This document shows, one piece after another, positions 45,304 through 51,807 of a DNA stretch of 64,000 nucleotides; the stretch's first letter is position 1; every line of letters begins with the position of its first letter. The notes under the pieces are model-generated. The model saw only the letters and a program-made list of their open reading frames with translations. It searched no databases and was not told where the DNA came from. Source of the DNA: Phycisphaerae bacterium (GTDB taxonomy: Bacteria > Planctomycetota > Phycisphaerae > UBA1845); contig JAGFJJ010000022.1 in NCBI GenBank assembly GCA_024102815.1, positions 1 to 64,000 of the forward strand, in the 5' to 3' direction. The translations under genes and the position numbers were made by a program.

Positions 45304-46346
45304 ACTCGCACCGTCCTTAGTGCCGATCGCACCTTTGCCCGTGCCGTCCGCTCATCGACGGGGGGCGTGCAGCGTCCAGCCGCTTCGAGAATTGCCGCTT
45401 CCACGTCGGGGCCGTCGATGCCGAATCCGAGCATCGAGCACGCCGCCACGAATAACTCGCTATCACGGGAGCCCTCGGCCGCCCCCCGGGCGAGAAAATC
45501 CCGCACCCGTTGGGGCAGCCGTTCGAACGGATCGCTGCCGTCACGCCCACGCCATCGCGGAGCCACCCGCTTGGGCTTCGCAGCCTCGGGGGGGATCGAT
45601 GCTCGGGTTTCGTCGATAAGTCGCCGCCACGCTTCGGGTGAGCATTGGGGAAGTGCAGTCAGCTCGATCCGCTTGCCGCTGAACGGGCATCGAGCTTGTG
45701 TCGGGATCGCCAGAGCCCAGCCCAGCCTCGGGCGGGAGTCGCTCAATGGGAATAACTCCACGCCGCCAGCCGTGCCGGGCTCCGTGATTCGTAGGTGCCC
45801 ATTCTGAAACGCATGGGGATGCTCACCGCCGCTGTCCTCGAAGTCTTGGCCAGCGAGATCGTAGGCCGCCGCTACAAGGGCACTCACGCCGAGCACGCCC
45901 TCGGCGAGCATCACCGGATAGGGGAGCATCACGAAAACGTGCCAGCCCTCCCCCGATGCACTGCGAGCAAACACGCACGCGGGATAGAGCCCGAGGGTTT
46001 CGGCCGCCGATGCAATGCACCGCACTGCACGAGTCGGGCTCCACAAGCCGCCGCACCCGTGCGAAAGCCCATCGAGATCGATGCCGAGCCAGAACACGAG
46101 CCCGTCAGCGTTCGGGCAGTAGGCCGCGAGCTGAAGCTTGGGCACTCGTTCCCGCCAAGGCTCGCAGCCCTCGGGGGAAAACGTCACTGTAAAGGGCTCG
46201 CCCAGGAGAGCCGCTTCGATAATCTCCCGTCGCTCGGCGGGATCATCCGGCAGCTCGATCGGGCATCGCTTCTCGCCACGCTTGGCACTGGCAAAACGAC
46301 TACCCTTGAGGACTTGAAGATTGGCGATTGCAAGCGTATTGTTCAT
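45300..46346 (-). CDS. AEP-type (PrimPol-like) primase
   Basis: 348 residues from the ATG at 46346 (an in-frame TTG 75 nt upstream is less likely). Seen: FWLGIDLDG, the DxD catalytic pair of archaeo-eukaryotic primases (Asp90, Asp92), then FARSASGEGWHVFVML with the sxH-type His136, and a third acidic region near ELFPLSDSRPR. The C-terminal part (LPQRVRDFLARGAAEGSRDSELFVAACSMLG ... ARAKVRSALRTVRV) resembles the PriCT helical domain found behind such primases. It would start DNA synthesis on the excised element, working with the DUF3987 protein to which it is translationally coupled. Confidence 0.75.
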   Translation of the reverse strand: MNNTLAIANLQVLKGSRFASAKRGEKRCPIELPDDPAERREIIEAALLGEPFTVTFSPEGCEPWRERVPKLQLAAYCPNADGLVFWLGIDLDGLSHGCGGLWSPTRAVRCIASAAETLGLYPACVFARSASGEGWHVFVMLPYPVMLAEGVLGVSALVAAAYDLAGQDFEDSGGEHPHAFQNGHLRITEPGTAGGVELFPLSDSRPRLGWALAIPTQARCPFSGKRIELTALPQCSPEAWRRLIDETRASIPPEAAKPKRVAPRWRGRDGSDPFERLPQRVRDFLARGAAEGSRDSELFVAACSMLGFGIDGPDVEAAILEAAGRCTPPVDERTARAKVRSALRTVRV

Positions 46347-46401
46347 GCGTCTTACTCGCCGCCCGCGCTCCGGTCGCCACTGGTCGCGGGCATTTTTTTG
46401 G

Positions 46402-46611
46402 TCACGATTCCAGCGATTCAATCCACGCTCGTATCGTGCTCGCCTTCCACCGCAAAGCCTTGCCGAGCCTTGCGTCTACCGGGGGAAGCTTTCCCGCCGC
46501 GCGAAGCGTGCGAAGCCGCCGATCGCTCACGTCGAGCAGCTCCCGGAGCCGTCGCGTCGAAATGAGCGGTTCGAGTCCGTCGGCGTGCGGTTTGGGAGCG
46601 TCATTCGGCAT
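46402..46611 (-). CDS. Small excisionase/AlpA-like DNA-binding protein
   Basis: 69 residues. The core PLISTRRLRELLDVSDRRLRTLRAAGKLPPVDARLGKALRWKASTIRAWIES is a MerR-like winged helix-turn-helix of the AlpA/excisionase (Xis) type. In satellites and prophages such proteins bend attachment-site DNA or turn on the integrase. The ATG at 46611 overlaps the end of the preceding gene by 11 nt; the longer frame upstream lacks resemblance. Confidence 0.78.
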   Translation of the reverse strand: MPNDAPKPHADGLEPLISTRRLRELLDVSDRRLRTLRAAGKLPPVDARLGKALRWKASTIRAWIESLES

Positions 46612-46825
46612 CCGGCACCGTCCCTCCGGGGCGAGCCGCGGCGCGCTCTGCCAGCACGGCTTCGACAAGCTCGGGAACAAAGAGAAAGCGTTTGTCGGCA
46701 CGGAGTGCCGGGAGCCGTCCGGCTTCGGCTTCAGCTCGGAGCCAGGTTGCTGTCACGCGAAGCCGCCGAGCCATGTTGCCCAGGGGTAAGAGTCGGGGGG
46801 GATGCGTTTCGTTCATGCCCCCCAT
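46601..46825 (-). CDS. Second small AlpA/MerR-like DNA-binding protein
   Basis: 74 residues (71 if the ATG at 46816 is used). LPLGNMARRLRVTATWLRAEAEAGRLPALRADKRFLFVPELVEAVLAERAA has the helix-turn-helix plus wing pattern of excisionase-type proteins: the first helix picks the promoter, and AEAGRLPALRADKRFLF is the wing. It overlaps the next gene, so the pair are co-translated. Probably a regulator or directionality factor for the island. Confidence 0.68.
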   Translation of the reverse strand: MGGMNETHPPRLLPLGNMARRLRVTATWLRAEAEAGRLPALRADKRFLFVPELVEAVLAERAAARPGGTVPDAE

Positions 46826-46878
46826 TTTCCGGGAGCGTCTGCGGGGATTAAGGCAATTAGCCGGTAATCAGTCGGCAA

Positions 46879-47634
46879 TCAATTGCCGACAACGCGAGCT
46901 AGTGCTTCACGTCCAAGAGTTGTAATAACCCAGCCTTTGCGGGGATGTTCCTTATCGAAGAGCTGAGCAAGGCCTTTCTCGCTCAAGTACCGTAGCCGCT
47001 TGCCGATCGTCTTTTCTTTCGGTGCCGAAGGATTATTCGGATCGGCCAAGCACACTCCGACCACTGGCTGTCCGGTCACGCACAACGCAATGCCGTTTGC
47101 GTCTCGAAGTCGTTTGAGAATGTAGATGTCCTCTGGCAAAAGCTCGCAGAGAGCCTCGAACGATTTTTCTGTTAGCGTGCCTATATCATTGCCTGCCGCC
47201 AGCCGCGAGCCTTCGGGCGTGAGCCGCCACAATTTGATTCCATCCTCGAACCACTGCTCGCACGCCTCGACCGCATTGCGGAGTCCCGTGCCCTCACGGG
47301 TGCCGACGAAAGCCCGGGCAAGCCGAGCATCGATGTTGACGGAGATAAATACGTCGAGTCCATCGGGCCGCTTTGCCCATAGATCACCCACGGGCAGCAT
47401 CGAGGGCGATCGGCTTATCACTACGTACCCATCGGCTTCAATCGCTTTCAGGGCTCGGTCAAAAAGACGGTCGAAATCGGGGCCCTCGTCGCGCCGCCGC
47501 ACCCAAACGTAGAGCAGCCAACGCGGCACGCCGATTCTCAGCGTCAACCGTCTCGGTGGATTGGCGTCGATGGTGAGTCCGTCAACTTGAATAAACCGCA
47601 GGGCGTACAGGATTCGGGATTCAAGATCGTCCAC
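46879..47634 (-). CDS. Hypothetical island protein with a winged-helix-like C-terminus
   Basis: 251 residues starting at GTG 47634 (AAGGA 7 nt upstream). I do not recognise the family. The N-terminal 130 residues look like one mixed alpha/beta domain (LTLRIGVPRWLLYVWVRRRD, LDVFISVNIDARLARAF), possibly nucleotidyl- or DNA-binding. The C-terminal part (GKRLRYLSEKGLAQLFDKEHPRKGWVITTLGREAL) is a likely winged helix. It heads the replication operon, 53 nt before the AlpA-like genes, so a regulatory role is plausible. Confidence 0.65.
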   Translation of the reverse strand: MDDLESRILYALRFIQVDGLTIDANPPRRLTLRIGVPRWLLYVWVRRRDEGPDFDRLFDRALKAIEADGYVVISRSPSMLPVGDLWAKRPDGLDVFISVNIDARLARAFVGTREGTGLRNAVEACEQWFEDGIKLWRLTPEGSRLAAGNDIGTLTEKSFEALCELLPEDIYILKRLRDANGIALCVTGQPVVGVCLADPNNPSAPKEKTIGKRLRYLSEKGLAQLFDKEHPRKGWVITTLGREALARVVGN

Positions 47635-47951
47635 GTTGCTGTCCTTGTTGCGGAATGCCCCGCCCGAGTGGCCTCGGACAGCGTGAGGGGATCACGTCGG
47701 GCGGAGCTGCGACCCCCCGTCGAGGGCCTACTCCGATAGTCGGCCAACTAGAATCGGATTCATATCTGCTTGTTTTGCAGTAGTTTACATTATTCTACGC
47801 CGGAAACTACACTCGTCGGACCATTTTCCCGTATAATTGAATAGCCATGAAGTCTGGAGCGCTGGAACGAGGGTTCGGGCTTTGCCCGATCGCCGTTGAC
47901 AACCAGCCCATCCAGGCTTCGTGCATTATGGGGCACCGCTACGCCTGCCCG
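47635..47951. other. AT-richer regulatory gap with an inverted repeat
   Basis: 317 nt between the DUF3800 and hypothetical genes, both minus strand, so it should contain the promoter of the replication operon. GTAGTTT (47780-47786) is mirrored by AAACTAC (47804-47810). A TATAAT hexamer lies at 47832-47837 on the plus strand but without a good -35 box. Confidence 0.45.
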
Positions 47952-48734
47952 CTAGTCGCTGGGCTTCCAGAACCAAGCACTGAACTTCGGAAGTCTCTTG
48001 CTAAGCGTTTCCTTGGCGAAACCCTTCCAGAATCCCGCCGTAAATTGCTGGACACCGACAGGCCGCAAACTCTCGGCTAAGTGATGCTTAGCGCCAAGCT
48101 TGTATTTGGACTTGGCAGGAACCAGCGATTGATAGATGCATCCTGTTAAGAGGTCGCAGAGTTGCAGGCACTGGCTCGCATCCCGCCATGAGTCTATAAG
48201 TTCAAATCGATCGATGTAAGGCGACTCCCCTCGGTAATTCGCCGTGAATCTCTCCTGCAATTGACCGAGGATGTCGTATCCCGCCAACACCTGCACTCGA
48301 TCCAAGAATAATTCAGCATGATAAATACCTACGCCCAATCGCGGGTTCTTAAGCTCAGGGTGAAGCAACATTTCAGCCCACTTCTTGTACGCCCGTTTTC
48401 GCTTGAGTGCTTCAGGTTCGAATGGATCGCCGAAGTGCTTTGGATTCCAAATCGTCCAGTCAATGACAACCGCTCGGAAATAGCAAGTCTGTTGAATAAA
48501 GACGTTAATCCACTCTTTGGCGACTTCGAGATCGCGCCAGTTTCGGAATTTATTTAGATGGCTCTCTTTCAGCCGATTATTCCCGCGCCCTTGGTTGTAG
48601 TACTTGTGTTTTTCCTTTACCTTAACCAACGCAGAATGAAGCGTGCCGTGATCGGGAACAAACAACATGCCGATGATGAACCACTGTTCGGCGTGTGTGC
48701 CTGATTCATCGACGTAGATGCGAAACCGCCCCAC
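47952..48734 (-). CDS. DUF3800 protein (RNase H-like fold)
   Basis: 260 residues from the GTG at 48734, giving an N-terminus MGRFRIYVDESG where DUF3800 proteins normally begin. The longer frame to 49004 is Arg-rich and unconvincing, though the stretch just before (ELRLNGQLLNCLTEGVRIH) cannot be excluded. Seen: FRIYVDESGTH with the conserved Asp and Glu, and LQLCDLLTGCIYQ with the second Asp. The fold is predicted to be RNase H-like, and members often sit in phages and defence islands. The gene is visibly AT-richer than its neighbours and stands at the island's right end, as expected for separately acquired cargo. Confidence 0.78.
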   Translation of the reverse strand: MGRFRIYVDESGTHAEQWFIIGMLFVPDHGTLHSALVKVKEKHKYYNQGRGNNRLKESHLNKFRNWRDLEVAKEWINVFIQQTCYFRAVVIDWTIWNPKHFGDPFEPEALKRKRAYKKWAEMLLHPELKNPRLGVGIYHAELFLDRVQVLAGYDILGQLQERFTANYRGESPYIDRFELIDSWRDASQCLQLCDLLTGCIYQSLVPAKSKYKLGAKHHLAESLRPVGVQQFTAGFWKGFAKETLSKRLPKFSAWFWKPSD

Positions 48735-49079
48735 TGCGCAATCCGCCCAAAAAGTCCTGTGAATTCTTACTCCCTCGGTCAAACAGTTTAGTAGCTGCCC
48801 GTTGAGCCGCAATTCCGAGAATAGCGTAGGGCGAGAATCGTAATGCCGATCGCCTACGTACACTTGAATCGCATGGGGCTCAATCCCACCCGCGTTTGCG
48901 TCGGCGCCCCGTCGCCGCCATGCGCTGCCGCGCCCCTCATTCCGGCGCCGATCCCGTTCGCTCCAGCGTCTGTCATTTCCCGATGATTCCAGCGGAACGA
49001 GCATGCATCATAGTAACGTCACCAGGATCGCGGTTTCGCCGGGCTGAAGTTGTTGCTCCTCAAAGGAAGCAACCCGCAC
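48735..49079. other. Noncoding stretch at the right end of the island
   Basis: 345 nt upstream of the DUF3800 gene (its promoter should be here). Open frames are weak and none resembles a family. No clear repeats seen. Confidence 0.4.
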
Positions 49080-49286
49080 TCACGATACAAGGGGCCTTCG
49101 ACAAGCACCGATCATTGCCACGATTCCCGCGCGGACGGCTTCGGGCAGCGTCGGCCACGCCCGGATCAGGGCTTCAAGATCGGGGTCCGAGAGCTGTGAA
49201 TTCTCGCCGCCTTGGCATGTATTTGGCATGCGCGGGTCCGCCGAATTCTCTAACTGCTTGTCATTACTAGGGGTTACGGATTCGTC
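49080..49286 (-). other. Stranded integrase C-terminal tail (68 codons), in frame with the integrase only in the excised circle
   Basis: Read on the minus strand from the right attachment repeat into the island: after the repeat-encoded FAIRP it encodes DESVTPSNDKQLEN and ends with DPDLEALIRAWPTLPEAV then RAGIVAMIGACRRPLVS and a stop at 49080. The reading frame across the repeat is the same as that of the integrase at the left repeat, so joining the two ends fuses the integrase to these 68 residues. The AWPTLPEAVRAGIVAMI type of ending is, as far as I recall, common at the C-terminus of planctomycete integrases. In the integrated state it has no start codon of its own inside the island. Confidence 0.75.
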
Positions 49287-49351
49287 GGGACGGATTGCAA
49301 ATCCGTTATTCGTGGGTTCGAATCCCACCGCCGCCTGTTTCCTCGATCCCC
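49287..49351 (+). repeat. Right attachment repeat of the island (65 bp)
   Basis: Identical to 40762-40826. It contains only the 3' half of tRNA-Cys and no matching 5' half upstream, so it is the displaced original host end. Host DNA resumes at 49352. Confidence 0.95.
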
Positions 49352-49426
49352 CGCCCGGCACCGCCGATAACACGGCATGGGAATTCGCCGTAGCACGTCA
49401 GTCTCTCACGCATACAATGGTCGCAA

Positions 49427-49831
49427 ATGCCTCAATTCGCGGTCAAGTTCCTGATGATGTGGCTGCTGCTCGGTCCTACCGCGCTGTGCCGAGCGGGCGT
49501 TCTCTCTGACTGCTGCAAGCGCGATCCGAAACCTCAAGCACACAACGGGGAGCCGGCTAAGCCCGCCTGCTGCGCGGACCACGAAGACGACGATAGGGTC
49601 GGGAACTCGGGCACCGAATCAAGACCCCGAAAGTGCGGAGAGTGCGCCGATGTTTGCGGAACCGTCTTCAAACCGCCCGGCTCTATCGAGGTTGCCGTCT
49701 TAACGTCCGACTTCACTTCGATTCGATCGGTAGCGGAGCAGACTCCAGGCTTTCCAATTCAATGCGATGATCATTCCCGCAGGAAGCCGGGCTTGCCCTA
49801 CCCGCCAAGCGACCGGCCTCTTCTGATCTGA
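49427..49831 (+). CDS. Small exported Cys-rich protein upstream of the metal-efflux genes
   Basis: 134 residues with a signal peptide (FLMMWLLLGPTALCRAG) and clustered cysteines: SDCCKRD, PACCADHEDD and RKCGECADVCG. I know no named family, but short Cys-rich secreted proteins often precede CusBA/CzcBA-type pumps and probably bind or sense the metal in the periplasm. The adaptor gene begins 125 nt downstream in the same direction. The start is uncertain: ATG 49427 has no clear ribosome site, and ATGs at 49454 and 49457 would still leave part of the signal. Confidence 0.62.
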   Translation: MPQFAVKFLMMWLLLGPTALCRAGVLSDCCKRDPKPQAHNGEPAKPACCADHEDDDRVGNSGTESRPRKCGECADVCGTVFKPPGSIEVAVLTSDFTSIRSVAEQTPGFPIQCDDHSRRKPGLPYPPSDRPLLI

Positions 49832-49956
49832 TCCTCACTTGAGCCCTATTCGACCTGGCATCACTGCGCGCGTCCTGCACGGGCGCAAAGTCCACTTGAT
49901 AAAGCTCAAGTTGATTGGCGAATCATATCTCTATGTCCAATAGCCGGAGAGATCAG

Positions 49957-51801
49957 ATGAAAACCGAACTACCAGCGCTGCTGGCGCTGCTTGGCCTCAT
50001 GTGGGCAGGCGGGTGCGAGAAAGAGGATAACAGCGCGTCACTCGGGAGGCCTGGCATACCAGCCGTGAAACCGACGTCCCAGACGTACGGACCGTCCGGC
50101 AGCGCCATTGAACCCACGCTTGACCAAGGATGGTGCGGCGGACACGGTGTGCCCGAATCCGTTTGTACACGCTGTAACCAATCCCTCATTCCCAGTTTCA
50201 AGGAAGCCGGTGACTGGTGTGCGGAGCACGGGCTGCCCGAATCGCAATGCTCCATCTGTCATCCTGAAGTTGAGGCTGAGTGGGCCAAGCTCGATCCGAA
50301 CGCGAAAAAGGAAACCCAGCATGGTGATGCTGGGGGTGCGGGAATGCAATCCCCATCACCGGCGAGGGCCCCCGCGGCGGCCGACGGTTCCACGGATGTC
50401 CGCGTCCAACGAGCCGATCGAATTCTTACCGGCTCCAATGACCCCTCTTGTCAGATCGAGAACCTGCGCGTCCGATTCATCGACCCAAGCGTTGCGGAGA
50501 AGGCGGGCATCACGGTGGAGCCCGCGCTGCGGCGTCCCATGTCGGCGTCGCTTTCCGTTCCGGCAGAAGTGGAATTCGATGCCAGGAAGACGATACGCAT
50601 CACGCCCCGCGTCGGAGGCGTCATTCTGAGCGTACCCGTGGAAATCGGCGCGGACATCAGGGCCGGCGAACTCCTGGCGGTAATCGACAGCCCGGTTCTC
50701 GGTGAAGCCAAGAGCCAGTACATCGGGCGGGTACAGGATCTCAGGCTGGCCGACGCGGATTTGGACCGGGTCCAGAAGATTTTCAGCGGCGTGCAACGCA
50801 TGCTCGATGTATGCACTCCTCGGGCGGACCCGGAGAAGGTGCGCGAAGCCCTGGCCGGGTCGCCGATCGGCGAGTCCAAGGCAAGCCTTCTGCGCGCGCA
50901 CGCAGCATTATTGCTCGCCCGGTCGGAGGCGGCTCGGCAGGCAAAGCTTCTGGAGGAAAAACTCAACAGCCAGCGAGACCACCAAGGCGCGCAAAGCGCG
51001 CTCGCGGCAGCGGAGGCCGACTTCGTGGCCAATCGGGAGCAAATCGCATTCAGCGTCGAGCGGGAGCGCCTGGCTGCGCAACGTTCCGCGGAAATCGCCC
51101 GAGGGGCCCTTGAGTCGGCCGAACGTCGCCTGCACATCCTTGGTTTGAGCGAGGAACAAATCGGGCGCATCGGGACGGAGCCGGATGAATTGCTGTCCCG
51201 CTACGAGCTCAGAAGTCCGGTGGCAGGGCGCGTCGTGGATCACAGGGCAGCCATTGGAGAATCCGTCGAAACCAGCGATGGGCTCTTCGTCGTATCGGAC
51301 AATTCAACGATGTGGCTCATGGCCGACTTGTACGAGCGAGATCTGGTTCAATTGCGACTCGGTCAGCCGGTTTTCTTCACCGTCGCCGGCATGCCCGGCG
51401 CAGGCTTTGAGGGCAGCCTCGCCTGGATCAGCAGCCAGGTCGACGACCGAACGCGTACGGTTCGCATTCGCGCGGACCTCCCCAACCTCGATGGGCTGTT
51501 GCGTGCCAAGATGTACGGCAGCGCCCGGATCATTTTGCACGAAAACGAAGAGGTCGTGACCGTTCCGGTCGACGCCGTTCAGACCGACGGATGCTGCCAG
51601 CTCGTGTTCGTTCAAGAATCGGGGACGGTGTTTCAACCACGAAAAATCACGCTCGGAACCAGCGCGAACGGGGTCGTCGAGGTTCTCAAAGGTCTCAGGG
51701 AGGGCGAGGTCGTGGCGAGCACGGGCAGCTTCCTGATGAAGACCGAAATCCTCAAGAGCAACATTGGCGCAGGTTGCTGCGAAGTTGACCCAGGAAGGTA
51801 G
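49957..51801 (+). CDS. CusB/CzcB-type periplasmic adaptor of a heavy-metal RND efflux system
   Basis: 614 residues from the ATG at 49957 (GGAGA upstream; 14 codons shorter than the longest frame). Signal LPALLALLGLMWAGGC suggests a lipoprotein. Residues of about 55-110 carry a duplicated metal-type motif, WCGGHGVPESVCTRC and WCAEHGLPESQCSIC. The rest is a membrane-fusion protein: beta-barrel entry (VTVEPALRRPMSASLSVPAEV), lipoyl half (VGGVILSVPVEIGADIRAGE), a long alpha-hairpin (about 260-400), then LRSPVAGRVVDHRAAIGESV and the closing VVEVLKGLREGEVVASTGSF. It links the inner-membrane pump to an outer-membrane channel; no channel gene is seen here. The pump gene follows 6 nt later. Confidence 0.9.
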   Translation: MKTELPALLALLGLMWAGGCEKEDNSASLGRPGIPAVKPTSQTYGPSGSAIEPTLDQGWCGGHGVPESVCTRCNQSLIPSFKEAGDWCAEHGLPESQCSICHPEVEAEWAKLDPNAKKETQHGDAGGAGMQSPSPARAPAAADGSTDVRVQRADRILTGSNDPSCQIENLRVRFIDPSVAEKAGITVEPALRRPMSASLSVPAEVEFDARKTIRITPRVGGVILSVPVEIGADIRAGELLAVIDSPVLGEAKSQYIGRVQDLRLADADLDRVQKIFSGVQRMLDVCTPRADPEKVREALAGSPIGESKASLLRAHAALLLARSEAARQAKLLEEKLNSQRDHQGAQSALAAAEADFVANREQIAFSVERERLAAQRSAEIARGALESAERRLHILGLSEEQIGRIGTEPDELLSRYELRSPVAGRVVDHRAAIGESVETSDGLFVVSDNSTMWLMADLYERDLVQLRLGQPVFFTVAGMPGAGFEGSLAWISSQVDDRTRTVRIRADLPNLDGLLRAKMYGSARIILHENEEVVTVPVDAVQTDGCCQLVFVQESGTVFQPRKITLGTSANGVVEVLKGLREGEVVASTGSFLMKTEILKSNIGAGCCEVDPGR

Positions 51802-51807
51802 TGACCC

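Larger units (their letters stand above)
40762..49351. mobile_element. Integrative genomic island in tRNA-Cys, about 8.5 kb
   Basis: Bounded by perfect 65-bp direct repeats; interior 40827-49286. Every gene is on the minus strand: integrase next to the left repeat, coiled-coil membrane protein, XRE regulator, DUF3987 protein, AEP-type primase, two AlpA/excisionase-like proteins, a hypothetical protein and a DUF3800 protein at the far end. It has no structural phage genes, terminase, relaxase or portal, so it is not a complete prophage or conjugative element. The set integrase + AlpA-like + primase/replication resembles phage-inducible satellites or small integrative plasmids; that class is inference. 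Confidence 0.9.

Noticed and set aside
47847..48080. Plus-strand 77-codon frame overlapping the end of the DUF3800 gene
   Set aside because: Antisense to conserved DUF3800 codons, with no family resemblance.
48735..49004. 90-codon N-terminal extension of the DUF3800 gene
   Set aside because: Mostly Arg-rich and unlike the family, whose members start at the FRIYVDESG strand; a GTG exists at the right place (48734).
49287..49336. A second tRNA-Cys gene
   Set aside because: Only the 3' half (anticodon arm onward) is present; there is no D arm or 5' acceptor strand. It is the displaced host half within the attachment repeat.
40762..49351. Complete prophage or conjugative element
   Set aside because: No capsid, portal, terminase, tail, relaxase or type IV secretion genes in 8.5 kb.
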